NCBI GenBank assembly: GCA_000320545.1
Contig: ADNK01000747.1
Location: forward strand, 12,501 to 61,252
Source: Bigelowiella natans CCMP2755
Taxonomy: Eukaryota > Cercozoa > Chlorarachniophyceae
Direction: 5' to 3'
Length of the DNA stretch: 48,752 nt
How positions within the stretch are numbered: the first letter of the stretch is position 1; every line of letters starts with the position of its first letter. The notes beneath the pieces were generated by a model. That model was not told the origin of the DNA and made no database searches. It was given only the letters and a program-made list of their open reading frames with translations. Below are positions 33,553 to 45,230 of this stretch, in pieces. The translations under genes and the position numbers were made by a program.

Positions 33553-34513
33553 CAAAGTATATAAAAGCCGATTGCGCGCCCTCATCAGTAATCATAAACA
33601 ATGGTTTACAGCTGCACCCCAATAATCACATGTTGGCAGCATACATATGGCAGCAAATAGCGCGGTGTGTATCGCGATCGTGCGTGCTATACATGGAAGT
33701 ACAAGTGGTGAGCTGTAATATGACTTCAATAAATTTTAGCTATGTAGCGCAACCTTGCGTTTAGCTAGTAGCTAGCTAGTAGGGCATATGTTATATGTCT
33801 TCTAGTCTTCAGGAAGATGATATGTACATGTAGCGGTGCTGCACTTATATTTGCTGCATGCTGTTCTAGTGTTGTGGTTGTCACTATATACATATATAGC
33901 TATACAAATTTACATCCGTCTCACATATATAGCTATACAAATTTGCACTCATAAATTTTGCCTGGTTACTTACTTAAAGATCACGTATCTGGCACATGCT
34001 CGATCGTCGCGAACATCCAGACGAACGCCTTGACGTATCGTAGTCTCGCGCGCAACGTGGCTACTTATTTGGCTAGGCTATGCGTTGCTATAGCAATATG
34101 CAATTACGTGTTTGTCTGACATGCGTACGGATGGATCGATCTCAATAACCAGCATTGAGCATCCCGTACGCGCCTTGTTGCACTGACTACACGTTAGAAG
34201 TGTTTATGTCGAGGCTAGCGTACAATGCTATATATCGGTATACATTGTTTCTATGTACAAATGGGCATGATGCTGCAACAAATTGAAACATCAGTGTTTC
34301 AGTACAGCCTAGATATACATGTAAATCCTATAAATCCTGCGTCCCTTTCACCTTTGCATTTGATGACAAGATCCCGCGGGACACGCATATGCATGTGATC
34401 GTTACTTTTTGAGTTGAGGAAACCACAACACGAAAGAAGACCTAAGTTCTTTTGTGGCACTATTGATCTCATCATTGAGAAGCACCTGATATTTTGTCAG
34501 AATCAATCATTAT
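33553..34513. other. Convergent 3' spacer with a 22-bp direct repeat
   Basis: It lies between the hydrolase (+) and guanylate kinase (-) stops. The word ACATATATAGCTATACAAATTT occurs at about 33890-33911 and 33923-33944, 33 bp apart. GCTAGC words cluster at 33760-33784. No exon was recognised. Confidence 0.55.
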
Positions 34514-36145
34514 TCATTCATCAAAATTCAAATTTATGAAGTCGTCCACCTTATCGAAAAACTCCGGCTTCTCTTTCAAAAATTGTAATTCCCGCTGTGA
34601 TGTCTTTAAACGTTTGAGAATTTTGTCCTCCGACTCTGTGCCCCGACCCCGTAACCTCTTCTCAAGCTCTATTATTCCCCCAGAAGTCGTAATAAACAGA
34701 AACTTCGCTTCAACACCAGACTCCTTAATAGTTTGAGCGCCTTGGACGTCTATTTCCAATATGCAAACGCCTCCCTTCTCGCATACCTTATTCACTGCAG
34801 CTTTGCTGGTACCATAATACTTTCCATGGACGTCAGCTAACTCAAGAAATTCTTTATTGTCACGCATCGCCTCAAACGTCTGCTTGTCAACGAAGTGGTA
34901 ATGTGTGCCGTCTTTCTCTCCGCTCCTCGGCCCACGGGTGGTGTGCGAGATCGCAACGCCGAACATCCCAGGATATTGTTTTTTCAGTATGCCAAGGATG
35001 GTTCCCTTGCCTACTGCGGAGGGGCCACAAATTACGACAAGATTTGCCTTTGACCCGAGCTTCTGTTCCACATTCTTTGGGCGGGGTGTTTCGTTCTTGT
35101 TGAGAGCACCAGACTCGATAATCTTCTCGCTCTCAGCCGCGGAGGCCAACGGTAAAGCACCAATGCTTAATAGTTTAAGAGGGTTTTTTTCCGTGCCATT
35201 GTTATCGCCATCATCGTTAAAGCCCAACATGGACCGACCGGTTTTTGCACGAAGCTTCTCCAGTGCGACCTTACGAACAGCTGTCAGGTACTCACAAAGT
35301 GACACCTTCTTATCGGAATCTAAATCAATGGAGGTAAACGCCCTTACGAGCTTGTGTTTCCCTTGGCTGGCCTCCTTCATCGTTACTTGATCCTCTTGAA
35401 TACCGAGAAATCCCGCTACTTCCCGATTACCGGCACGCACTTGCTTGATCAGCTCCGTCATGGTCACGTAACCGTCAGAGTTCCGGTCGATTTGGTTGAA
35501 CTGTTTCTCGGCTCTCTTTAATAGCTCAGCAATCTTCATGGCAGACATTACAGTGGGATCAGCTGTCTTCAGCACACTCTCTGGCCAGTCGCAATCTGCC
35601 GATCGGGTGGGGACGGCGTCGAAAGAGAAGAAAGTAAAACAAGAGAAAGAGAGGGGGGGGGGATGATTAGGGGAGGGGGGGGAGGGGGGACAGCAAAGGT
35701 GGATAAAATGACAGCACAATGTTATTGAACTGTCCTGATTGAAAGCAGTATATATCGCCAATACCCTGAATATAGTCAATGAGAAACTGCAGAGGATCCT
35801 CTGGTGTTTTCATGGCCAACACATTGATCAGGTCCTAATGATAGGTATGTCAACCTCAGTTATTGCTATTGCCAGGAACAACTTCTACGTGCACCTCCAT
35901 CAGAAGCTCCACGGTCTGATCGTCGTAGTGGCGATTCCTCTGCTGCAAGAGCGTAGAATAAAGCAACGAAATTTACATGGTCAGCATCGACCTTATCATC
36001 GAATTGAAACAAATGTTTTTGTTAAATATGAGGCCTCTCGTGTTGCATAGAAAGAGTCTGTACTTCTACGCGCCAGTGAAGCAAAGGCAGCGATATACGG
36101 GGCGTCTAGGAATAGATCACGTACCCCTCTTTCCACGACCTCCAT
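34514..36145 (-). CDS. Guanylate kinase fused to RIIa/DPY-30-like motif and EF-hand pair
   Basis: Four exons join in phase: 36011-36145, 35895-35942, 35765-35834 and 34514-35595, giving 444 residues. After about 60 unrecognised residues comes LAMKTPEDPLQFLIDYIQ, the signature of RIIa/DPY-30 dimerisation-docking helices. Next are two EF-hands: loop DRNSDGYVTMTE (all calcium ligands present) and DLDSDKKVSLCE (Gly6 replaced by Lys). After a linker, a complete guanylate kinase follows: ICGPSAVGKGT (P-loop), SHTTRGPRSGEKDGTHY (GMP binding), GKYYGTS, ILEIDVQGAQ and a lid with KRLRGRGTES. It should convert GMP and ATP to GDP and ADP. The fusion suggests calcium control and anchoring to a scaffold such as an axoneme (inference). 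The kinase exon alone carries both EF-hands, so that part of the fusion does not depend on splicing. Confidence 0.88.
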
Positions 36146-36639
36146 CCTTGCTGTTTCTCGAGTGTGTGCTCGTATGAACGAACTAACTGCGACTCAGAAA
36201 AAGAACACGGCGTAGATATCTCTCAAAAGATATCTGCGACAAGGATAAATCTGTGTCGCAGAGTCGTTTCACCCTCAGCTCAAGTAGATTGTGAAAAAAA
36301 ACCGTGTGTGTGTCATCAGGGTGCTCGTGAAGCAGTTTCCCCTCGGAAAGGCGACCCGCGCTCGCTAGCTCCCCATCTCGTCTTCTCTGTCCTCTTTTCT
36401 GGTCTGTGCTTTGAGGCCCTTTCAGAGCATTCGAGGAATCCTTGTACGGACCAAACAAAAACCTCCCCGTCTGCCGTCTGTCGGTATTCAAGTGAAAACT
36501 GACTGCAGCTGAATTATCATTGAGAGGGGAGATTTGGTGTCGATCATGCCCAATCTCAGGAAGTATCTCACAGTTTGAACTGTTTCGTAATAGGTTTGCC
36601 ACTCAGTTCTGAAGAGCTTCCGTACTTTGCACGCAGATT
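36146..36639. promoter_or_regulatory. Divergent intergenic region, guanylate kinase (-) and Skp1-like (+)
   Basis: About 490 bp between start codons. A minus-strand open frame (36183-36602) spans most of it but lacks any motif and would overlap the promoter of both genes, so it is not called a gene. Confidence 0.4.
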
Positions 36640-37685
36640 ATGAAGGGCAGGTTTTCATTATCAGGCTCCAGGCCGAGATCTAAGTTGAGCTCAAAGCGTG
36701 GCTCTGCGAAGTCGAAGAGGTTTACGCCTAGCCGATCGATGTCACTCACCGCTACAACATCATCGTCCCCACAATTGACACCGCTTAGCCCCCCAAGAAT
36801 ATCCGCTCCTACATCACCAGATCTGAGGAGAGCTGTATCTATGTTTCCCCCGATAACTTCACCTCGCTCTCCAACAACCCCTCGCTCTCCCTCATTGAAG
36901 TCCCCGAAATCCTCGAAGTCAACACCAACTTATATGCTGCCAACCCGAAGGAAAAGCACGCTGGGAAGACCAGTTAAGGACAGAATTCTTCCAAAAGTGG
37001 GCCCGAACCTAAAGCAAATGGTGAAGAATACAGAATCGCGGCGGGTTTTTTTGGGTCGAAAAGGTATTCTTCAGCTCCATGCGTGATCCCCTCCTCTCCC
37101 TGTCTCCCAATATGTATTTGTGCCTAGATACATTTCCCTCTTATGCCTTTGATTATTCTATAAAATATATTAGATAAGATCATCAAGTTAGTAGCGGAGG
37201 ATGGAGCCGAATTCAAGATCAGCCGCAGATGGGCTTGCATATCATCGTATATAAAAAAAGCGTGTGAAGACGACAAAGTCTCAACAGTAACAATCACAAA
37301 AGTAGACGAAGAAAGTCTAGAAAGAATTTGTGAGTATATGGAAAACCGAAAAGGGGATGACTTCATCAAAGTTTCTAAGACATTGAAGGTGACCATGTTG
37401 GATAATGTCGGCAAGGATTTTGCCTGGTGTGCAAAGTGGATCGATCTCAGAGCTAGACACCGACCGAAGTTTTACAAATTAATTGCTGCTGCAAATCACA
37501 TGGGCATCAGCGGCCTTGTCAGCCTTGGAGTTACGAAAATCGCGACATTGCTGAAGTACTGTAGAACTGAGGACATTGATCGTGTTTTGGACCCACATAT
37601 CACCGATGGACAACTTCGCCAATTGCGGAAATTCGTTGTTGTCAATGGCAAGAGTAAAGAAAAGAGTTACAATTCCGGCACATAG
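36640..37685 (+). CDS. Skp1-like protein with Ser/Pro-rich N-terminal extension
   Basis: Two exons, 36640-37063 and 37174-37685, join in phase 1 to give 311 residues. Residues 1-140 are basic, Ser/Pro/Thr-rich and probably disordered, with repeated SPRSP-type sites for proline-directed kinases. From about 142 the protein follows Skp1: KIIKLVAEDGAEFKISRRWA (BTB/POZ start), an acidic helix, then KFYKLIAAANHMGISGLVSL, which matches the Skp1 LFELILAANYLxIKGLLDL core, and a helix like the Skp1 EEIRKTF segment (RTEDIDRVLD). Skp1 bridges F-box proteins to cullin ligases. The sequence is divergent and the usual C-terminal WCEEK end is absent, so binding to F-box proteins is uncertain. Confidence 0.78.
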
Positions 37686-38377
37686 ACTGGCCCTGCACAA
37701 TCTCATCTTTTTCGGACAATAGCTGAGATCAAGATTACTAGATTAGTAATAAGCCATGTATCTCAACTTGATACTGCCTTTCCAGGAGTTGAATATTTGA
37801 ACACAAACGAAGGTTGCATTTCTTCCATTGGAAAATGAAAGATTCTATCAAATTTCTGCAGGAAATAGTATTTTGATAATTCTAGGAATTGTCTGATGAG
37901 ATTGAGACACATCTCGTCTGGATATATCTAAAGATGTATTTTTGAAGCTCACTATACTGTATACTCCCGCTCTGTATCTTCAGAGCAATAACGATGCCAC
38001 AATTAGCATATGAAATAACAAAGCTTTTCATACACATTTAATAGCATGCTAGCATGTTCTAATGCGACAATGCGACATCGCGCGCTGAGCAGCTGATATA
38101 GTTACGTAAGATACACAATAGTACGTCTCGAAGTAACGATTTCCTAATGTGTGCGTGCAGTTGTTTGTAGTTTTTAAATCCTCGTAGATCGTGCAGGACA
38201 AATATGATGATAATCAGGCACCTGCCCTGTACGATACACACATACTTAATAAATTCATATGCGCAATAGCACGAGCAAGTACATACAAGTGGCCATCATG
38301 TAAAGAAGCAACTTTCTTGGATATCGGTATATATCCTAGTATATATTTCCTGCATAAATGCTTTGACATTTGTCGAA
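37686..38377. other. Convergent 3' spacer, no gene recognised
   Basis: AT-rich sequence between the Skp1-like stop (+) and the next minus-strand stop. It includes CATGCTAGCATG near 38044-38056. Confidence 0.5.
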
Positions 38378-39228
38378 TCAAATTTTGTCATCTCCTTGAG
38401 AACACAACTCCATAGACAAGAAAGCGTTTCCGGCCTTGGTTCCACTGCCACGGCTCCAGAAGTTTGATACTTTTGGGTTCGACCAGGTCATGAAGTCTGA
38501 GATAGCAGTTGCAGCGAGAAATTCGCGGGAATTTTGCAAGTACAAGGCGGAAGCTGAGACTACGTTAGTTTCAATGTATGTCGAGTATTGAGTGAGCATC
38601 TAGCATGCGAATATTTTTACATTTTAAATCAACTTTTGCTCTGTCTCTTGTCATTGTACCTTCCTGTTTTGAGTGCCGCGACTACGGATTCCCTTCGTGT
38701 TCCATGGAAAAAGTTGTTTTCCTCCTCCGCTAAATCGGCCAGTCCTTCCCAGTCACCCTCTGCTTTTAATTTTGCATACTTCGAGCCTTTCATCGACAGA
38801 AAAGATACCATGTCGATGACTACAATCCCTACACCTGCAACAACAAGGACGGATAACTAAGATGCTTGGATAGATAGTATTAGCGATCGAAAGACGTCGT
38901 ATCACTATAAGCGAAATCAAACCGCCAGGCTTTAAGACGCTGGCCAGGGCCTTATGAAGTAAGAGGTTGAAACAGCTATAGTAAGAAGTAAAAATGCACG
39001 ACGAGGGAAATGGAATTCATCGTCGACTAATCCCTACACAGTTGCAAAGATTATGATGATGCTGCGATTCACCTACCTCTAAATATCGATATCGAAGCTG
39101 GATCAGGAGAGGTAACTGCATAGTAAACGTTATTATCGTTGGTGGTGATATTGAATGGTTTTGGTGCTGCCTCTTTTCTCGGGAGATATCGAAAGGTCGT
39201 ATTTGCATCACGATAAGAGAGAAGATAT
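38378..39228 (-). CDS. Hypothetical protein with one membrane segment (3' exons)
   Basis: Three exons agree in phase: 39077-39228, 38634-38834 and 38378-38559 (about 178 residues without the 5' end). The sequence runs PRKEAAPKPFNITTNDNN, then VYYAVTSPDPASISIFRG, a hydrophobic VGIVVIDMVSFLSM, a charged AKLKAEGDWEGLADLAEEEN, and a C-terminal part with EFLAATAISDFMTWSNPKVS. No family recognised. The 5' end is open: a further upstream exon is required because the first exon here starts in phase 2. It may be the 3' part of the methyltransferase-like gene just upstream on the same strand, or a separate gene. Confidence 0.5.
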
Positions 39229-39537
39229 CTGTATATATGATAGCCGCTAAATAGCTTGTAAATATGATAATACAAATGTCTGTGGGTGTAGCTGATTGCT
39301 CAGGTGGCTAACCAAGGCGTCTACCTGCCAAGAATGAGAAAGTGTTAGTCAAGTAACTCGATACTCTGTGTTAGCGCAATACAATGGTTAGAAAAGGGGA
39401 GAGATGGCATGGCGACATACGATTTGAGAAAGCACGCATATGGAGATGCTGACGTCAAAACCTAAGTGAAGCATGGTTATATTTATGGCCCAAACTTAAT
39501 GATAACCCTCGTTGATTTTAATCCCCACTTTTAGCTT

Positions 39538-40530
39538 CAATGACCTTTGCTCTCCACAACTATTGGTATGCTGAGATTTCCCATCAGATGAGCATCAATA
39601 GAGCCCTGGACCAGAGGGTCGTCATCCTGAGAAATGATTTAGATTGAAATATTAAAAGCGGAAGTATGACAAATGGGACCACTACGGAAGACGCAGTTTC
39701 AAAAAGAGTTGCGCTTTTGCAGCAAATCACTGCTGCGAGAGCCAGCACTTCGTTGTCCCCTCCCGATGTATATGTTGTATTAATAATTTGTTCTTAATCA
39801 AAATTACGTTACCAGAAGCATCCTGCGCAGTAACTCGACTGTTTGCTGTGGCAGTGCTCCTATTTCCAAACAGAAAAAACGTGAAGGGTATGACATTCGT
39901 ACATGCGTTGCCAACTGTTGAAATGATATTCCGAGATCAACAGTTATTGCTGTATTTCTCCACAAATTATCGGTGATAGTAAGATTTTGGTTTAACTCCT
40001 AGATTTTGCGACTTGTTCTCGATAAAGACAATTGGTTTACCTTGGTGATCTTGCTGCGCGTTAGCATACGAAGCAAGAGTCGGGAAGAATTTGCTACCGG
40101 CAAGGTCGAGGTTTCCTACAATGCCGATATGCTGCTGCAGTAACGGCTTGACCCTATCTGAAATTAGAAGAATCCCCAATAAATTGAGTGATATGATTTT
40201 ATGAAAATCCAATTGAATTTCACTGTTATGAATTGATCCCCCAAAAGCCACAAGACTACCCCGCATGTGCTATTTGACTAAAATTTCATCACATTCTCCC
40301 CACCTCTGGCGAACGTAAGAGCGTCTTCATCCACATCCACTAGATGAATATAGGCATACCTTTCTGCAAGTAGATCCAAATCTACATCATTACAGTTTCC
40401 AGCTCCAATATCTATCAACGTCTGGGTTATTTGTAGCGAAAAAATCATTTTTGTCACGTAGAACGCGATTGAGCTGTACAACCATGTTTCCCCGGTCTAG
40501 TCTTCTTTCAACTTCATTGAGGATGCTCAT
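39538..40530 (-). CDS. SAM-dependent methyltransferase-like protein (partial model)
   Basis: From ATG 40530 the first exon reads SILNEVERRLDRGN and ends near 40464. Exon 40304-40421 encodes TLIDIGAGNCNDVDLDLLAE and YIHLVDVDEDALTFAR, which is motif I plus the acidic end of beta strand 2 of class I methyltransferases. Exon 40041-40157 in matching phase gives RVKPLLQQHIGIVGNLDLAG. Further pieces (GALPQQTVELLRRMLL near 39806-39854 and DDPLVQGSIDAHLMGNLSIP ending near 39541) are likely but less sure. The substrate cannot be predicted. The gene start is divergent from the SNF2 gene downstream. Confidence 0.55.
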
Positions 40531-41411
40531 AACCTACCATTTTAAATAATCACGCCGTTTGTATTTTCATGCAATCTACAAGTGGCAATGCAGTGTCTAC
40601 ATGATTGCGATGATCCGTATACTCCTCCCACCCGGATCGTGACTGGGACGAAGTAAAATTTAGTTTTTCAGAAGATCGAAGCGATGTGGTAGTTACACCA
40701 GAATGTTATTCTTGTGTTCATTCATCCAGATACGAGATAGAGGACTAGAAGGTCCCTCCTACTCCCCACACATTCACAAACTTCAATAACGTTAATAAGA
40801 CTACTTTGAACGTGCATCCACTTTCTTTTCAGCCTCGTGAAACCACCCTATGAACAATATCATGGCCCCGAGTCCCTAACCAGTTGAAAGAATTTATAAA
40901 TGTAATGTAGTCATTTCTGAAGAATCCGACCAGGCCAAAAAATGTAACAAATCGTTGCCACGGATGGGTGCTCTTTTCCCCAAATGAATTCACCATCGAT
41001 GGATGATTGGCTCTTTCTGGACGCCCTTTCCGCCTTCCATTTTTTCTTTGCCTTTACGAAAACCACACGTTAGTCGAGGGACACCAAAGCGAGGTACGGG
41101 TCGAAGCCCTTCTAACCTGGTCATGCTGCTATTCGCGGAAGCGAGGTCTTCAATTTCATTGCTTACGACAAGGAGAACGAGTACTTCTCAATAGAAAACC
41201 CCCTTCGATAGCTAGCAGTCCCCATCTCCGCCTCAAAACCCAATATCGGAAACTGGCCGATTTTCAGAGATTCTATTCACGGAGACTCCTCCGAGACGCT
41301 CGAATACCGTCATTGACAGTTCGCGGGAAGCCATTGCTACGTACGAGCTCTGTCCAGGATCCAACCTTCTCAACCACTAAGCTCGAAAGCGAGTTATGCG
41401 CCTCGTTGGCA
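40531..41411. other. Region upstream of the SNF2 gene, unresolved
   Basis: Several plus-strand fragments look coding by composition (for example VFNFIAYDKENEYFSIENPL ending at a TAG near 41211, and LVKPPYEQYHGPESLT near 40838-40885), but I could not join them into a consistent model. A frame open from 41007 runs into the first SNF2 exon, so an N-terminal extension of that protein is also possible. Confidence 0.35.
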
Positions 41412-44400
41412 ATGGTTAATTGGGAATGCAGCAGGTTTGTGAGCAACTATGTTTAGAAACATCACCTTGGAAAAACACACGTCTCTATTCAGGTGCCAGT
41501 TTGTTGGTAACTCGGAAACGTCAGCCATTTGCGAGTAAGTTCGCGCCTTTGAGCTCTGATTTTCTTCGGCTAATGACCTTTGGTTCCTGGTCAGATTGTG
41601 TGACGAGCCAAGACCAGACATGAAAAGAGATATTCAAAAGAAACCTGCATCGAAACTGGAAACAAGTTCGGTGGATGCGGGCATTGATGAGGTATGGTTG
41701 GCAGTGGCTGCACGCGCTTCTTCACTGATTTCACTCTATTTTTCATGATAGATAATAAAGTTGGGAATAACCTCCGATCGCTCCGTTTGCCGCGTAGCTT
41801 TACGGGAAGCCGATGTAGCCCTCTTTTCAACAGATGAAATACGTATTGAGGTGTCTTGTTCTCTCTACAGGGGGATTTGGAGACTGCGATCAACTTTATA
41901 TGTGACCAAAAATCAGAGGTGAGAAACCAAACAATTTGTGATATGGATATGAATCTAATGTACCCTATTGCTTAGAGTTCAAAGAAAAGCAAGAAGAAAA
42001 GAATTCCCCGAATTCCACGAGTACAGAAAATATATCAACCAATGATTCCTAATCGTGAAGTTTTCAAAAAAAAATTTAAAAAAGTATCGTATAATCGATG
42101 AATCAGCTTTGCAACATAGGATACGGACCCAAAATTTTCGTCGTCTCTTCGTAATGAACTTAAATTTTCACTATTCAGAAAACGGATCGCCGTGATAGCC
42201 TGGAGACTGCTGGCTCCAAATCAGATCACAGCTTCAGGTACTATTGCCATCTTCACACTTTCGGTCAATGCAAATGAGTACATATTTTTTCGAATCTGGC
42301 ACCCAATGGCAACAATACCATGCATAAATGACATGCATGATTGTGGTGATGATGATAATTATACGTATTCACATGCATATTCGTGATATTCGTAAATATC
42401 TAGTGTGATATCCCCGTCTCCGAGGAAAATGCCCCCAATTAAGGACTCCATCCAGCACATTACCGATCTAACAGGCTGTAATACTACTAAGCTCTAATCA
42501 TTAAAATGACCTAGCAAGCACTTTTGTTTGGCATGAGGAAGACGAATCATGTTATGTCGTACGCTATCAGGCAAGAGAACCGATCTAATACACCGGTTAC
42601 TGCTAATGCACCGGCACAATAGAAACGCCGTCGCCGATCAACTGTTCTCTCACAGTGAGGAGGAATTGTGGAGGATGATCAAGAAGAAGGACCGCAGCAA
42701 GCGAGAGAAGTCCCTTCGGTCGCTCGTGAAGAGCGAAGAGAACAAGTCTTCAATGGCAGCCTCACAGAGAGCAATGCGCTCCGTTGACATGGCAGCAAAA
42801 AGAAACAGGAGACAGCATAGTAGTGAAAATTCTTCATCTTCGAAGAGGCAACGCCAGTCTCAGGATGATGATGATGATGATGATGTTGGTAGCACTCGAC
42901 GGAAAGGACGCCTACGCGCTTGGAATAGTAAACCCAAGAAAAAAAGAAGAAACACAGTTATTGAGAGCGATGAGGAGGACGAGGAAGACGACGATATGGC
43001 TCGCTTTGTCGTTGACGACGACGAAGTCGAAGAAGAGGTAACCCTCATTGAGGAGCAAGAAGAGCTTGCGCCAATCGAAAGCAGCGACGAAGAGGAGAGT
43101 GAGGAGTATGAAGATGAGGATGAATTCGACTCGGAAAAAGTGATTCAAGAGGTTGTCGACACCTGCCAACTCCATGGAAAAGAGATTAAAGAAGGAATCG
43201 TAAGCAAAGAGCCGCAAGTAAATGGGGAGGACATCAGTAAGCTAGGCCCTATCACCCTGAAGGAATTCCAGATTTACGGCGTGAGATGGCTCTATCGCCT
43301 CTTCGAACTGAACCTCAATGGTGTCCTCGCGGACGAAATGGGGCTTGGGAAAACTATCCAGACGATAGGACTACTGCGGCTGATACACAAACACCATCCA
43401 GAAGGTCGGAGTCATGGCCTAGCTGATATGCAGTTTTGGCGATTAGACACCATGAATCATGCATGCGCCATCTTCTTCTCCTGACCAACAATATTATCGC
43501 CCTCCACCCCCCTCCCCGCCCCCCCCTCTCTCTCTTGGTGTCTATCTGTATGCGTTTTAGGAGGGCCCAGCCTTATTGTAGCTCCAACAAGCGTCCTGGA
43601 TAACTGGATGCGGGAGTTCGGTAAGATTTGCCCTTCACTCAGGGTGGCAAAGTATCATGGCAGCCAAAAGGACCGCCTACATCTTCAGGCCGAACTCATC
43701 GACGGGAAGAGAACGCCGCTCTTCGACGTGCTGGTCACTTCCTACTCCATATTCGAAAAGGAGACCTCCAAATTCGACCGCGCTTGGGTGAGGAAAAGGC
43801 GATTTCGGTTCATGGTGCTGGACGAGGGCCACAACATAAAGAACCAGAAAGGCAGCCGATTTCTCTTTCTCTCCGGGGTCGGTGCGAAGCACAGGCTGAT
43901 ACTCTCAGGCACCCCCATCCAGAACAACATTCAGGAGCTACTAGCTCTGCTCGTGTTTCTGATGCCGGACATCTTCACACACGGGCAGTCGCAGGAGGTC
44001 CTTGGGGACATTGCGGATAAAGAGAGAAGCACCGACGTGTTCCGCAGGTTGCTAGAGCCATTCTGCCTAAGACGGGTGAAAACGCACGTTCTCAAGGAAA
44101 TGAGCCCGAAGAAGGACCTCATCTTCAAGCTCTGCCTTGCAGAAAAGCAGCGTGCTGCGTACGACACCGTGGTCTCAGACTACAAGAACTCCTATAAGCG
44201 AAGGCAGACTCACATCTTCACCGAGCTTCGTAAGGCGGCAAACCACCCCCTACTGCTCCGCCAGCACTACAACGACTCGATGCTCTCGGAGATCGCCGGG
44301 CTGCTCATCCACAGTCCGAACATGTCAATCCAGTGCAGAGACCCGCACGCGAAGGCGCTGGATATGCTTCGGAAGATGTCCGACTTCAGAATCCACATGA

Positions 44401-45230
44401 CGTGCGTGGAAGAGGGAGAGCACGTGCCGAAGCTGAACTCGTTCCTCCTCACGACGGAGCGCTTCAACAACGTAAACCTGCTCAAATCTGCCAAGTTTGA
44501 CTTTCTCAAGGAGAAGCTCCCGCAGCTGGTGGCCGAGGAGCACCGCGTGTTGATATTTAGCCAGTGGACGTCTCTCCTCGATATTCTTGAGCTTCTGATG
44601 GAGGATTTAGCCCTCCAGTACCTGAGACTTGACGGTTCAACCCCAGCAAGCGAGCGCCAGGAACTTATCGACACTTTCAATGGTGACAGTAACTTCAAGG
44701 TATTCCTCCTCTCGACGAAAAGCGGAGGAGTCGGCCTCAATCTAACCAGCGCGGACACGGTCATTCTCCACGACTTGGACTTCAACCCGCAGAATGACCT
44801 GCAGGCGGAGAATCGGTGCCATCGAATCGGGCAGAAAAAGCTGGTCACGGTGATGCGCCTAGTGAGCAAGGACACCGTCGACGAGCATATCTTCGCCATT
44901 GCAAACAAGAAAAGGAAGTTGAATGAGGCCGTGCTGGCACCGCCCGCGCAATCGAACAAGCAAGTGATGTCCTCGCTAATCAAGGAGCTTATGACTAGTG
45001 CGAAAAATAAAAGGAATGACGATAGGAAGAAGAATAAGCAGGGAGGGGCAGGAGGTGGAGCAACCCCGAAAACGAAAACAGGGTCAAAGCTGGGGGATAA
45101 GAAGATGTCCCAAGATTTTAAGGGTAAGAGCGCTCGTGCTAAAGCAGAGCAGGAGAATTCGCCACCGCGCAAGCAAAAAGCAGCGTCGTCCATGGAAGCA
45201 GAAGTCATATCGCTATTATCGTCCCAATAA
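41412..45230 (+). CDS. Fun30/SMARCAD1-type SNF2 chromatin remodeller with NZF and CUE-like domains
   Basis: Nine exons agree in phase: 41412-41434, 41493-41534, 41595-41691, 41871-41918, 41976-42059, 42179-42237, 42425-42477, 42571-43404 and 43561-45230, giving 969 residues. Residues 4-29 form a RanBP2/NZF zinc finger (WECSRCQFVGN, then CELCDEPRP), a ubiquitin-binding type. A CUE-like helix [16 protein letters not shown] and a second CUE-like region ([12 protein letters not shown], then [20 protein letters not shown]) follow. After an acidic, Ser-rich linker with nuclear-localisation-like basic clusters comes the SNF2 ATPase: [23 protein letters not shown] (motif II DEGH, as in SMARCAD1), LSGTPIQNN, and [11 protein letters not shown]. 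Fun30/SMARCAD1 slides or edits nucleosomes in heterochromatin and DNA end resection. Exon 9 alone holds most of the motor. Confidence 0.9.

Noticed and set aside
36183-36602. Minus-strand 139-residue open frame
   Set aside because: No motif and no splice support. It fills the divergent promoter region between two supported genes, so chance is the simplest explanation.
44267-45208. Minus-strand 313-residue open frame
   Set aside because: It is antisense to the SNF2 motor exon, which has all helicase motifs in the plus-strand frame.
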